This document shows, piece by piece, positions 1-6,956 of a stretch of 15,799 nt of DNA. The notes beneath the pieces were generated by a model that did no database searches, was not told the origin of the DNA, and worked only from the letters and a program-made list of their open reading frames with translations. This DNA is from an uncultured Treponema sp. Its GTDB lineage: Bacteria; Spirochaetota; Spirochaetia; Treponematales; Treponemataceae. The stretch lies in contig CALBGU010000049.1 of the NCBI GenBank assembly GCA_937893155.1, forward strand, positions 1 to 15,799. The letters are read 5' to 3'. Positions within the stretch are counted from its first letter, which is position 1. Every line of letters starts with the position of its first letter. Position numbers and translations under genes: made by a program.

Positions 1-521
1 AATTTGCAAATCAGCCAAGAATGACAGCCCGTCAATATGTGAGCGGTGAAACTTATTACATTTGGGGAAAGCAATTTTTTTTGGAATTTAAACCTTCACA
101 AAAGCGCGCTTTTAAGATTGATGGAAATAAAATTATTCTGGAAATGAAAGCAGAATCTACTTCAGAGCAAAGAGAACGTTTTGTTCGTGAAGAGTTTAGA
201 AAGATTTTAATTGAACAATTAAACAGACTTATTCCCAAATGGGAAGAAACAACCGGTCTTTATTGCGATTCATTCCAAACAAAATATATGCTTACCCGCT
301 GGGGAACCTGTAATTCAAAGGCAAAAAGAATCTGGATAAATCTGCAGATGGTAGAAAAACCATTGGAATGTCTGGAATATGTTATCCTGCATGAACTGAT
401 TCATTTAAAAGTTCCGAACCACGGAAAAGACTTTGTTACGATTATGGATAAATACATGCCTGACTGGAAAGACAGAAAAAATCTCTTGAATGGGCGGATT
501 TTAGACTGTTATAAAACATGA
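1..521 (+). CDS. YgjP/DUF45-type M48-like zinc metallopeptidase, 5' end outside window
   Basis: Predicted zinc-dependent metallopeptidase of the YgjP/DUF45 (SprT-like) group. The catalytic motif HELIH is followed nine residues on by a third candidate zinc ligand in HLKVPNH, and upstream lies the family hallmark TRWGTCNSKAKRIWINLQ. The frame is open through base 1: the first ATG (21) is preceded in frame by codons reading F-A-N-Q-P-R, and the segment QYVSGETYYIWG normally lies mid-protein in this family, so ATG 21 is probably not the start and the N-terminal part lies outside. The gene is AT-rich (one 60-base sample is about 32% GC) compared with galT next door (a sample about 60%). Members of this family often sit beside type I restriction-modification genes, which would be off-window here. 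The cellular substrate is unknown. It converges on galT. Family assignment is strong; role is not known. Confidence 0.85.
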   Translation, partial: FANQPRMTARQYVSGETYYIWGKQFFLEFKPSQKRAFKIDGNKIILEMKAESTSEQRERFVREEFRKILIEQLNRLIPKWEETTGLYCDSFQTKYMLTRWGTCNSKAKRIWINLQMVEKPLECLEYVILHELIHLKVPNHGKDFVTIMDKYMPDWKDRKNLLNGRILDCYKT

Positions 522-626
522 AAAAAAACAAGCACTTCCATTCTCATGATTCCGTGTCCATAAAAAACAGCGAAAATCATTACCTTTTACAGAATCATTC
601 AAATAATATCTAAATGGCATTTTCAT

Positions 627-663
627 AAAGTAACCTGCAAAATGTGAACTTGCAGGTTACTTT
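627..663. terminator. Hairpin between convergent genes, possible bidirectional terminator
   Basis: A perfect 14-bp inverted repeat (arms 627-640 and 650-663, 9-nt loop) sits 105 bases after the metallopeptidase stop and 13 bases from the galT stop. The stem ends in AAAG/CTTT, so each strand has a short U run at the 3' base, but no long U tract follows. Its place between two convergent stop codons is the main support. The stretch 522-626 holds no gene or other feature that I can see. Confidence 0.55.
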
Positions 664-676
664 GAAAAACATTACA

Positions 677-2185
677 CTACAGAGAATCGATGAAACGACC
701 GAAAGCCTGTCTGCCGCTCTCAGTGCATTTGTACACGCCAGCATCTTCCAGAACACGCGCAAACACCAAGCCTGTTTCAGTGCGCAAAATTTCGTCAACA
801 GAATCTTTGGTAATATCGCTATACTTGCCCAAAATCTCTTTGACCCACGGCGCATGCTTTGAAAGCACCGCATCGCCAGAAATATCGCGCCCCGCAATAA
901 TCGCGCCAGCCAAATCAGAAAGCTCCGCTTTTAACCGACTTGGAAGCACCGCAAGCCCCATCACTTCGATTAAACCGATATTCTCTTTTTTGATATGGTG
1001 CAATTCTGCGTGCGGGTGATACACACCAAGCGGGTGCTCAGCCGTCGTAATATTATTTCGCAGCACAAGGTCTAGCTCATACTTTTCGCCGCGCCGCCGC
1101 GCAATCGGAGTAATCGTGTTGTGCTTTTCGCCGTCGGTTTCGGCAAAAATAAACGCATTCTCATCAGAATAGCCGCGCCACACACTCAAAACGTGGTCAG
1201 CAAGCGCAACAAGACGGTTTTTATCCGCAGACGAAATACGAAGCACCGAAAGAGGCCATTCCACAATTCCCGCAGACACATCTTCAAAGCCCTTGATTGT
1301 TACGCTCTTTTCCACTTTTGCCCGCGCCATCGGGAACTCATACGCGCCGCCTTGAAAATGGTCGTGCGTTAAAATAGAACCGCCGACAATCGGCAAATCG
1401 GCATTTGAACCAAGCGTATAATGAGGGAAAAGCGTGACAAAATCAAGCAAACGCTCAAACGTTTTTTTGCAGATAAGCATCGGCGTATGCTTGAGCGAAA
1501 ACACAATACAATGCTCGTTATAATACACATACGGCGAATACTGAAAACCCCAGTTCTCGCCCGCAAGCGAAATCGGAATAATGCGATGATTCTCGCGCGC
1601 CGCGTGATTTACTCTGCCCGCATATCCCACGTTCTCTTTGCACAAAAGACACATCGGATAGCCGCCCTGCTTCATCGACTTGGCGGCAGCGATTGCCTTC
1701 GGGTCTTTTTCGGGCTTAGAAAGATTTATCGTGATGTCAAGCTCGCCGTATTTCGTCGCCGTCTTCCACTTCAAATCTTTGCACACACGATAGCGGCGAA
1801 TATAATCAGTGTTTTGGCTCAAGGTGTAAAAATAATCAGTTGCTTCTTTTGCACTCTTTTGGTAAAGCGCATTGAACGTTGCAATCACTTCGCTCGGGCG
1901 CGGCACTAAGCACCCCATCAATTTCGTATCGAACAAATCGCGATACACCACGCCGTTTTCGCATAAGCCCTTTTCCACCGCGTAATCAAGCAGTTCTTTC
2001 AAGATGCCTTCTAAATCGCCCACAGACACATCAGGAAGGCTCTCTGCCTGCTCTGCGCTTTCAAAGCCGTCAAGCGAAAGCGTCATCAACAACATATTTT
2101 TCGTAAAAATCACATCATCTGAACCGATTAGTCCCGTTTTCAAACCATACGAAACTAATCTATTGATATTCTCGAATACACTCAT
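677..2185 (-). CDS. galT: UDP-glucose--hexose-1-phosphate uridylyltransferase (class II GalT)
   Basis: Transfers UMP between UDP-glucose and galactose-1-phosphate in the Leloir pathway; cytoplasmic. The 502-residue length matches the class II (Firmicutes-type) GalT family, not the roughly 350-residue class I enzymes. The active-site triad region reads THDHFQGG (His274 to His276), with supporting segments such as the Cys-containing GYPMCLLCKENVGYAGR and the late EHPLGVYHPHAELHHIKKENIG. The start is fixed by the N-terminal ENINRLVSYGLKTGLI pattern, as expected at the beginning of the family, and the next Met is about 30 residues in. No Shine-Dalgarno precedes the ATG; instead a near-consensus promoter ends six bases upstream (see promoter entry), suggesting a leaderless mRNA. 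No galK or galE is in the window. It is divergent from tyrS. Certain at family level. Confidence 0.95.
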   Translation of the reverse strand: MSVFENINRLVSYGLKTGLIGSDDVIFTKNMLLMTLSLDGFESAEQAESLPDVSVGDLEGILKELLDYAVEKGLCENGVVYRDLFDTKLMGCLVPRPSEVIATFNALYQKSAKEATDYFYTLSQNTDYIRRYRVCKDLKWKTATKYGELDITINLSKPEKDPKAIAAAKSMKQGGYPMCLLCKENVGYAGRVNHAARENHRIIPISLAGENWGFQYSPYVYYNEHCIVFSLKHTPMLICKKTFERLLDFVTLFPHYTLGSNADLPIVGGSILTHDHFQGGAYEFPMARAKVEKSVTIKGFEDVSAGIVEWPLSVLRISSADKNRLVALADHVLSVWRGYSDENAFIFAETDGEKHNTITPIARRRGEKYELDLVLRNNITTAEHPLGVYHPHAELHHIKKENIGLIEVMGLAVLPSRLKAELSDLAGAIIAGRDISGDAVLSKHAPWVKEILGKYSDITKDSVDEILRTETGLVFARVLEDAGVYKCTESGRQAFGRFIDSL

Positions 2186-2191
2186 ATCTCA

Positions 2192-2220
2192 ATTATAAAC
2201 GCATTTTTCATTTTTCTCAA
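2192..2220 (-). promoter_or_regulatory. galT promoter, sigma-70 type, giving a leaderless start
   Basis: On the minus strand TTGAGA (2220-2215), a 17-base spacer and a perfect TATAAT (2197-2192). Only six bases separate the -10 box from the galT ATG (2185), so transcription is expected to begin at or next to the A of the start codon. There is no room for a ribosome binding site. Confidence 0.8.
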
Positions 2221-2261
2221 GAACGATTTAGAGAATACGCGGCACGACAAAATGCGCTCTG

Positions 2262-2290
2262 TTGACAATTTTGAAATATCTTGCTACGAT
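2262..2290 (+). promoter_or_regulatory. Promoter of the tyrS leader
   Basis: TTGACA (2262-2267, consensus), a 17-base spacer and TACGAT (2285-2290). Predicted start near 2297, about 196 bases ahead of the tyrS ATG and 0-4 bases ahead of the leader-peptide ATG at 2300. It lies back to back with the galT promoter, leaving about 41 bases between the two -35 boxes. Confidence 0.75.
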
Positions 2291-2299
2291 TCTGCCGTT

Positions 2300-2401
2300 A
2301 TGAGCAATACATCGCATTGGGCTGTAACCATTTATTCATCATCGTTGGCTTACCTCTACTATGGCTGTAGATTTTCTCTGTCTGCGGATATTGCGTCGTA
2401 A
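2300..2401 (+). CDS. Candidate Tyr-rich leader peptide of a tyrS attenuator
   Basis: A 33-codon ORF begins 10 bases after the -10 box of the tyrS promoter and ends in TAA at 2399-2401. It has four Tyr codons within ten positions (residues 12, 18, 20 and 21, in the segment IYSSSLAYLYYG). The terminator of the tyrS leader starts 34 bases after its stop codon. Tyr codons in a short ORF ahead of the tyrosyl-tRNA synthetase gene are the arrangement expected of ribosome-mediated attenuation, in which scarce Tyr-tRNA stalls the leader ribosome. No Shine-Dalgarno is possible if the transcript starts near 2297, so translation would be leaderless. No homologue is known to me. The case rests on position and codon content. 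The ORF is too short for normal gene calling. Confidence 0.6.
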   Translation: MSNTSHWAVTIYSSSLAYLYYGCRFSLSADIAS

Positions 2402-2434
2402 TGTTTTGCTTTTGGCATTGATTACACACGTTTG

Positions 2435-2463
2435 AGGGCTTTCCGCGCGGAAGCCCTTTTTTT
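2435..2463 (+). terminator. Intrinsic terminator within the tyrS leader (attenuator)
   Basis: GC-rich stem: AGGGCTT (2435-2441) pairs with AAGCCCT (2451-2457), extended by CC/GG after a bulged T, with a four-base GCGC loop and a run of seven T (2457-2463). The upstream gene on the other side, galT, points away, so this terminator can only act on transcripts from the tyrS promoter. It ends 29 bases before tyrS. A candidate antiterminator pairs 2383-2388 (TGCGGA) with 2442-2447 in its left arm. A small hairpin of GTAAT (2398-2402) with ATTAC (2421-2425) surrounds the leader stop codon. Confidence 0.8.
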
Positions 2464-2492
2464 GTGAACAATATATTTTTAAGGAGAATCGA

Positions 2493-3737
2493 ATGAACGA
2501 AGCAATTGAAACGCTCAAAGAACGCGGTTTTTTTGCGCAATGCACGGATTTGGAAGGGCTTTCCAAAAAGATGGACGAAGGTCCGGTGGCGTTTTATGTG
2601 GGCTGCGACCCCACCGGTCCGAGTTTGCACATCGGGCACATGGTTCCGTTTTTTGCGCTCAGGTGGCTGCGCAAATTCGGGCACAAGGGGCTTGCCTTAA
2701 TCGGCGGCGGCACGGCGCGAATCGGCGACCCGTCAGGCAAAACCGAAATGCGCAAGATGATTTCTTACGAGCAGATTGACCAAAACGTTGCATCAATCAA
2801 AAAACAACTCGACCGCTTTATCGGCTTCGATGATAGCAATGCGTATGCCGTCAACAACAAGGATTGGCTTGCGGATTTGAATTACATCGACTTTTTGCGC
2901 GACATCGGCTCGTGTTTTTCTGTGAACAAAATGCTCACGTTCGAGGCTTACAAACAGCGTTTGGAGCGCGGATTATCGTTCATCGAGTTCAATTACCAGC
3001 TTTTGCAGGCATACGACTTTTTTATGCTCCATCAAAAGCACGGCGTGGTGCTCCAAATCGGCGGCGACGACCAGTGGGGCAACATCACGGCAGGCGTTGA
3101 TTTGATTCGGCGCAAACTCGGCGGCACGGAGGAACTCAACGCGGCACATCAGGCATTCGGCTTAACGTTCCCGCTCATCACCCGAAGCGACGGCAAAAAA
3201 ATGGGCAAAACCGAAAAAGGCGCCGTCTTCCTCGACACCAATCTCACGAGCGTCTTTGAGTTCTTCCAGTATTGGCGCAACGTAGCAGACGCGGATATCC
3301 GAAAATTCTTCCTGCTTTTTACGTTCCTCCCTGTCAGCGAAATCGACGAGATTTGCAAGGGCGACGTGAACGCGGCAAAAGAGCGGCTCGCGTTTGAAGT
3401 GACCAAAGAAATCCACGGCGAAGAAGAAGCGCAAAAGGCTCTCTCGGGCGCAAAAGCGGCGTTTGCAGGCGGCGGCGACAAGAGCAATATGCCGACCGTG
3501 GAGATTGAAAAAGCGGCAGTGGACGCGGGGCTTGGCGTGATTGACCTGTTCTTTCAGGCAGGCTTAGGCGGCTCAAAAAGCGACGTGCGCAGACTCATTC
3601 AGCAGGGCGGCGCAGTGCTCAACGGCAAGACGATTTCGGACGTAAAAGCCACCGTAACCGCCGCAGACGCAGATTCTGACGGAGATTTCGTGCTCAAGGC
3701 GGGCAAGAAAAAAATCGTCCGCGTGGTACTCAAATAA
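2493..3737 (+). CDS. tyrS: Tyrosine--tRNA ligase
   Basis: Charges tRNA-Tyr with tyrosine using ATP; class I aminoacyl-tRNA synthetase, cytoplasmic. The 414 residues show the expected order: N-terminal Rossmann fold with the HIGH signature (46-49) in CDPTGPSLHIGH, the ARIGDPSGKTEMR segment, the GGDDQWGN motif, the KMSKS loop as KMGKT (236-240), and a C-terminal S4 RNA-binding domain (about 345-414, with SKSDVRRLIQQGGAVLNG). A good ribosome binding site AAGGAG (2481-2486) lies six bases before the ATG. It is monocistronic: preceded by its own promoter with the leader peptide and attenuator, and followed by a strong terminator. Expression is probably controlled by premature termination in the leader. 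Certain as to function. Confidence 0.97.
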   Translation: MNEAIETLKERGFFAQCTDLEGLSKKMDEGPVAFYVGCDPTGPSLHIGHMVPFFALRWLRKFGHKGLALIGGGTARIGDPSGKTEMRKMISYEQIDQNVASIKKQLDRFIGFDDSNAYAVNNKDWLADLNYIDFLRDIGSCFSVNKMLTFEAYKQRLERGLSFIEFNYQLLQAYDFFMLHQKHGVVLQIGGDDQWGNITAGVDLIRRKLGGTEELNAAHQAFGLTFPLITRSDGKKMGKTEKGAVFLDTNLTSVFEFFQYWRNVADADIRKFFLLFTFLPVSEIDEICKGDVNAAKERLAFEVTKEIHGEEEAQKALSGAKAAFAGGGDKSNMPTVEIEKAAVDAGLGVIDLFFQAGLGGSKSDVRRLIQQGGAVLNGKTISDVKATVTAADADSDGDFVLKAGKKKIVRVVLK

Positions 3738-3754
3738 GCGCGGAAAAAAGGCAG

Positions 3755-3783
3755 ACAAGGGGGCATACCCCCTTGTTTTTTTT
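3755..3783 (+). terminator. tyrS intrinsic terminator
   Basis: Perfect 9-bp stem ACAAGGGGG/CCCCCTTGT (3755-3763 with 3768-3776), four-base loop CATA, then seven T, starting 18 bases after the tyrS stop. A textbook Rho-independent terminator. Confidence 0.93.
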
Positions 3784-3817
3784 GCGGACGATTACAAAAT
3801 GAACATTGAAGAGGCAT

Positions 3818-3837
3818 CAAGGGGCTTAAGCCCCTTG
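3818..3837. repeat. Perfect 20-bp palindrome, similar to the tyrS terminator
   Basis: CAAGGGGCTT followed directly by its reverse complement. Its outer CAAGGGG/CCCCTTG matches the stem of the terminator 35 bases upstream. Only TTT follows, so it would be a weak backup terminator. It may instead be a copy of a dispersed palindromic element. Confidence 0.7.
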
Positions 3838-3859
3838 TTTCAATAGACATCGAAAATAG

Positions 3860-3882
3860 ATTCCCGTGTCAAGCACGGAAAT
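3860..3882. repeat. REP-like hairpin
   Basis: ATTCCCGTG - TCAAG - CACGGAAAT forms a hairpin with 8 of 9 pairs. It resembles the small CCCGTG/CACGGG extragenic palindromes found in multiple copies in many genomes, and shares its core with the terminators at 6028-6063 and 8537-8571. Within the 600-base gap 3738-4337, the stretch 3883-4009 shows nothing that I can identify. Confidence 0.5.
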
Positions 3883-4009
3883 GACATCAGAGAAAGACAA
3901 AACAACAAGCAAAAAAATCTGTGCGCGGTTTTATTCGACTTCGCTCTGACCTGACGGGTATGAACAAAAATGCAATAACACATTCAGACTGACCAAGAAG
4001 ACAACGCAC

Positions 4010-4240
4010 AAAAAATTTTTTTTGCCGAATCCGTGTGAAGTGAGTCCGAAAAAAATTTTTTTTTATCGAATCCACGCGGAGTGAGTCCGAAAAAAATTTT
4101 TTTTTATCGAATCCACGCGAAAGCAGACCGAAAAAAATTTTTTTTTGCTAAATCCGCGCGGAGTGAATCCGAAAAAAATTTTTTTTTATCAAATCCGCGC
4201 GAAAGCAGTCCACAAAATTTTTTTTTTACATCACTTCCAC
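4010..4240. repeat. 41-bp tandem array of A7T9 tracts upstream of fhs
   Basis: Six A-run/T-run blocks start at 4010, 4049, 4090, 4131, 4172 and 4214, so the steps are 39, 41, 41, 41 and 42 bases. Each full unit is A7T9 followed by a 25-base segment of the form ATCGAATCCACGCG plus either GAGTGAGTCCG (type A) or AAAGCAGACCG (type B). The order is A, A-B, A-B, giving an 82-base higher-order dimer. The A7T7 core is self-complementary. The spacing is close to four helical turns, so the A-tracts are nearly phased and should bend the DNA. The unit is not a multiple of three, so ORFs crossing it are not credible. The array ends about 50 bases upstream of the fhs -35 box. Confidence 0.85.
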
Positions 4241-4278
4241 GCCAAAAAAGCCCTGTCATCGCGCATATCGTTTTGCGG

Positions 4279-4307
4279 TTGAAAAAAATCGCTCTCTTGG
4301 CTAGAAT
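4279..4307 (+). promoter_or_regulatory. fhs promoter, sigma-70 type
   Basis: TTGAAA (4279-4284), a 17-base spacer and TAGAAT (4302-4307). The predicted start, near 4314, lies downstream of the ATG at 4308 and upstream of the ATG at 4338, which decides the fhs start codon. Confidence 0.75.
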
Positions 4308-4337
4308 ATGCTATCTACGAACTCAAGGCGGAAAAAA

Positions 4338-6014
4338 ATGCTTACGGATATTCAAATCGCACAGCAAAACAAAATGGCTCCCATCGAGGAGATTGCGGCA
4401 AAACTCGGCATCGGCGAAGACGGCATCGAAAAATACGGCTCGTTCAAGGCAAAGCTCTCGATGAAAAAACTGCGGGAATTGCAACAAAAAGCGCAGGAAA
4501 AATGCGGCAAGCTCATTCTGGTAACGGCGATGACACCGACTGCGGCGGGCGAGGGAAAAAGCACCGTGGTTATCGGGTTGGGCGACGCGCTCAGAAAACT
4601 CGGGAAAAATGCCGTGATTGCACTCCGCGAACCGAGTTTGGGTCCGTGCTTCGGCATTAAGGGAGGCGCGGCTGGCGGCGGATACACGCAGGTTGTGCCG
4701 ATGGAAGACATCAATTTGCATTTTACGGGCGATATTCACGCGATTACGGCGGCGAATAATTTGATGGCGGCTTTGATTGACAATCATTTGCAGCAGGGAA
4801 ACGCGCTCGGCATCGACCCGCGCACTATTTTCTGGAAACGCTGCGTTGACCTCAACGACCGCGCGCTTCGTAACGTCATCATCGGTCTTGGCGGGAGAAC
4901 AAACGGCGTGCCGCGCGAAAGTCATTTTCAGATTTCGGTTGCAAGCGAGATTATGGCGGTCGTGTGTCTTTCAAAATCAATCAGCGAGCTTAAAGAGCGC
5001 ATTTCACGCATTGTTATCGCCGAGGATTTCAACAAAAACCCCGTAACGTTCGGAGAACTCAAATGCACAGGCGCAGTTGCCGCGCTCCTCAAGGACGCAA
5101 TCCGCCCGAACCTCGTGCAGACGCTCGAAAAAACGCCCGCGTTTGTGCACGGCGGTCCGTTTGCCAACATCGCGCACGGCTGTAATTCCATCAACGCCAC
5201 GCTCTGCGCGCTTGCCACCGGCGATTACGTCGTTACCGAGGCGGGTTTTGCGGCGGATTTGGGCGCAGAAAAGTTCCTTGACATCAAATGCCGCCTGAAC
5301 GCTCTTGCGCCTTCTGCCGTGGTCATCGTGGCAACGGTGCGGGCGATAAAAATGCACGGCGGCATCAAAAAGGACGGCTTGGGCGCGGAAAATCTGGACG
5401 CACTTCGGCTCGGTTTTGCCAATGTTCGCGCGCATATCGAGAACATCAAAAAGTTCGGTCTTCCTGCCGTGGTTGCCGTCAACCGCTTCACGAGCGACAC
5501 CGAAGCGGAATTAGCGCTGGTAAAATCGCTCGCAAAGGAAGCAGGCGCGGACGCATTCGTGTCGGAAGGCTGGGCAAAAGGCGGCGATGGTGTTTTGGAT
5601 TTGGCGCGCGCTGTGATGGAAATGAGCGAAACGCCGTCGGATTTTAAGCCGCTCTACCCGCTTGAAATGCCGCTGAAAGAGAAAATCGAAAGAATAGCAA
5701 AAGAGATGTATCGCGCAAAATGTGTTGAATTCGACAGCCGCGCGCTCAAAAAGATTGCGGTCATTGAGGCGCAAGGCTACAAAAATCTGCCGATTTGTGT
5801 GGCAAAAACGCAGAATTCCATCAGCCACGACAAAAACCTTCTGGGGTGTCCTGCCGATTACGCATTCCCCGTGCGCGACGTGCAGTTATACGCGGGGGCG
5901 GGCTTCGTGGTCGTGTTCGCAGGCGACATCGTGGATATGCCGGGATTGCCAAAGCTGCCGTCAGCGCTGAATATTGACGTGGACGACGACGGCGTTATCA
6001 GCGGCTTATTCTAA
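4338..6014 (+). CDS. fhs: Formate--tetrahydrofolate ligase
   Basis: Joins formate to tetrahydrofolate with ATP to give 10-formyl-THF; a cytoplasmic one-carbon enzyme used in purine and fMet-tRNA synthesis and in the methyl branch of acetogenesis. The 558 residues cover the whole family: ATP-binding loop TPTAAGEGKST (66-76), then E98PSLGPCFGIKGGAAGGGY, VVPMEDINLHFTGD, the HGGPFANIAHGCNS segment and the family-typical C-terminal NIDVDDDGVISGLF. A longer frame opens at 4308, but that ATG overlaps the promoter. The ATG at 4338 has an AAGGCGG ribosome site just upstream and begins MLTDIQIAQQNKM as in homologues. Monocistronic, between the A-tract array and a shared terminator. Presence of fhs alone does not show acetogenesis. 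Certain as to function. Confidence 0.97.
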   Translation: MLTDIQIAQQNKMAPIEEIAAKLGIGEDGIEKYGSFKAKLSMKKLRELQQKAQEKCGKLILVTAMTPTAAGEGKSTVVIGLGDALRKLGKNAVIALREPSLGPCFGIKGGAAGGGYTQVVPMEDINLHFTGDIHAITAANNLMAALIDNHLQQGNALGIDPRTIFWKRCVDLNDRALRNVIIGLGGRTNGVPRESHFQISVASEIMAVVCLSKSISELKERISRIVIAEDFNKNPVTFGELKCTGAVAALLKDAIRPNLVQTLEKTPAFVHGGPFANIAHGCNSINATLCALATGDYVVTEAGFAADLGAEKFLDIKCRLNALAPSAVVIVATVRAIKMHGGIKKDGLGAENLDALRLGFANVRAHIENIKKFGLPAVVAVNRFTSDTEAELALVKSLAKEAGADAFVSEGWAKGGDGVLDLARAVMEMSETPSDFKPLYPLEMPLKEKIERIAKEMYRAKCVEFDSRALKKIAVIEAQGYKNLPICVAKTQNSISHDKNLLGCPADYAFPVRDVQLYAGAGFVVVFAGDIVDMPGLPKLPSALNIDVDDDGVISGLF

Positions 6015-6027
6015 GCGGTGAGAAAAC

Positions 6028-6063
6028 AAAAAAATCCCGTGTTTTTTACGCACGGGATTTTTT
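6028..6063. terminator. Bidirectional terminator shared by fhs and purC
   Basis: Perfect 13-bp stem (6029-6041 with 6051-6063) of the form AAAAAATCCCGTG/CACGGGATTTTTT around a 9-base loop. A runs on one side and T runs on the other give a U tract in both directions. It starts 14 bases after the fhs stop and 17 bases from the purC stop. The core is identical to that of the tpiA terminator at 8537-8571. Confidence 0.92.
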
Positions 6064-6079
6064 ATCTGTTCAAAACGCC

Positions 6080-6922
6080 TTATTTGCAGATTTTCTCTTC
6101 GCACTCACGATACAGCGCGGCTGTTTTCTCGGCAACATCAGCGGGGATTTCCTTGATGTTCGGGTCGCCTGCAAGGTTGTGCGCCTTGAGCCAATCGCGG
6201 ACAAACTGCTTGTCGTAGCTCGCTGGCGATGTGCCGACGCGGTAGGTGTCTGCGTTCCAGAAACGGCTTGAATCGGGAGTGAGCACCTCATCAGCCAGCG
6301 TCAACTCTCCGTTTTCGTCAAGACCGAACTCAAACTTCGTGTCTGCAATGATAATGCCGTTCTTGAGCGCGTGGTCGTAGCATTTTTTGTAGACCGCCAA
6401 CGCCGCTTTTTCAATCTTTGTGCCCAAATCTTCGCCCACATCTTTTTTCATATACTCAAGCGTCACATTGATGTCGTGCCCTTCTGCCGCTTTGGTGGAC
6501 GGCGTAACAATCGGCTCATCGAGTTTTTCCGCCTGCTGATATTCGCGGTCGAACTTGTGCCCCAAAAACGGCTCGCCCTTTTTGTACGCCTCGTACATCG
6601 AACCAAACATATAGCCGCGAACGATGACCTCGTAAGGAATCATCTTGAGTTTTTTCACCAAAATCGTGCGTCCCTCGTATTCAGGGCTTTGAAACTCCTT
6701 CGGCATATCGCGCAAATCAGATGAAATCATATGATTTTTTACGATGTCGCCCGTGAGCGAAAACCAATAATTCGAAAGCGCATTGAGCACCTTGCCCTTG
6801 CCCGAAATCATCGTGGGCAAAATCACATCGAAAGCACTGATTCTGTCGGTGGTTACGATAACCATTCTTCCGTCTTCAAGGTCATACACCTCACGGACTT
6901 TTCCGCTGATAATCTTTTTCAT
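6080..6922 (-). CDS. purC: Phosphoribosylaminoimidazole-succinocarboxamide synthase (SAICAR synthetase)
   Basis: Condenses CAIR with aspartate using ATP to give SAICAR in de novo purine synthesis; cytoplasmic. The 280 residues are of the longer PurC subtype. Recognisable segments are SGKVREVYDLEDGRMVIVTTDRISAFD at the N-terminus, GKGKVLNALSNYWF, the VIVRGYMFGSMYEAYKKG segment and IIADTKFEFGLDENG near the C-terminal third. The frame is open 32 codons further upstream, but the start at 6922 is chosen because GGAG lies seven bases before it, the protein begins as homologues do, and a promoter lies within the extra stretch. It follows hisF on the same strand by 107 bases and has its own promoter. 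PurC makes the precursor of AICAR, which HisF also releases. Certain as to function. Confidence 0.96.
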   Translation of the reverse strand: MKKIISGKVREVYDLEDGRMVIVTTDRISAFDVILPTMISGKGKVLNALSNYWFSLTGDIVKNHMISSDLRDMPKEFQSPEYEGRTILVKKLKMIPYEVIVRGYMFGSMYEAYKKGEPFLGHKFDREYQQAEKLDEPIVTPSTKAAEGHDINVTLEYMKKDVGEDLGTKIEKAALAVYKKCYDHALKNGIIIADTKFEFGLDENGELTLADEVLTPDSSRFWNADTYRVGTSPASYDKQFVRDWLKAHNLAGDPNIKEIPADVAEKTAALYRECEEKICK

Positions 6923-6956
6923 CTGTAGACTCCTTCGAGTTTGAAAATATGTCAAC

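Noticed and set aside
2401..2421. A second mini-ORF (six codons, MFCFWH) overlapping the leader stop as TAATG
   Set aside because: Too short to judge; a stop-start overlap of this kind is common by chance. It could matter for coupling only if conserved.
2297..2492. T-box riboswitch for tyrS
   Set aside because: I find no T-box consensus (UGGNACC-type antiterminator bulge) and the leader is short. The Tyr-rich ORF with terminator explains the region better.
4010..4240. CRISPR array
   Set aside because: The units are directly adjacent with no unique spacers, contain long A and T runs, and no cas genes are present. It is a tandem repeat.
4308..4337. Extended fhs N-terminus from the ATG at 4308
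   Set aside because: That ATG directly follows the -10 box and precedes the predicted transcription start; homologues begin at the 4338 start, which has a ribosome site.
4081..4464. A 127-codon ORF across the A-tract array, and a similar minus-strand ORF 3887-4075
   Set aside because: The protein is a translation of the repeat (recurring Lys/Phe runs), the 41-base unit is not a multiple of three, no ribosome site is present and the first overlaps the fhs promoter and start.
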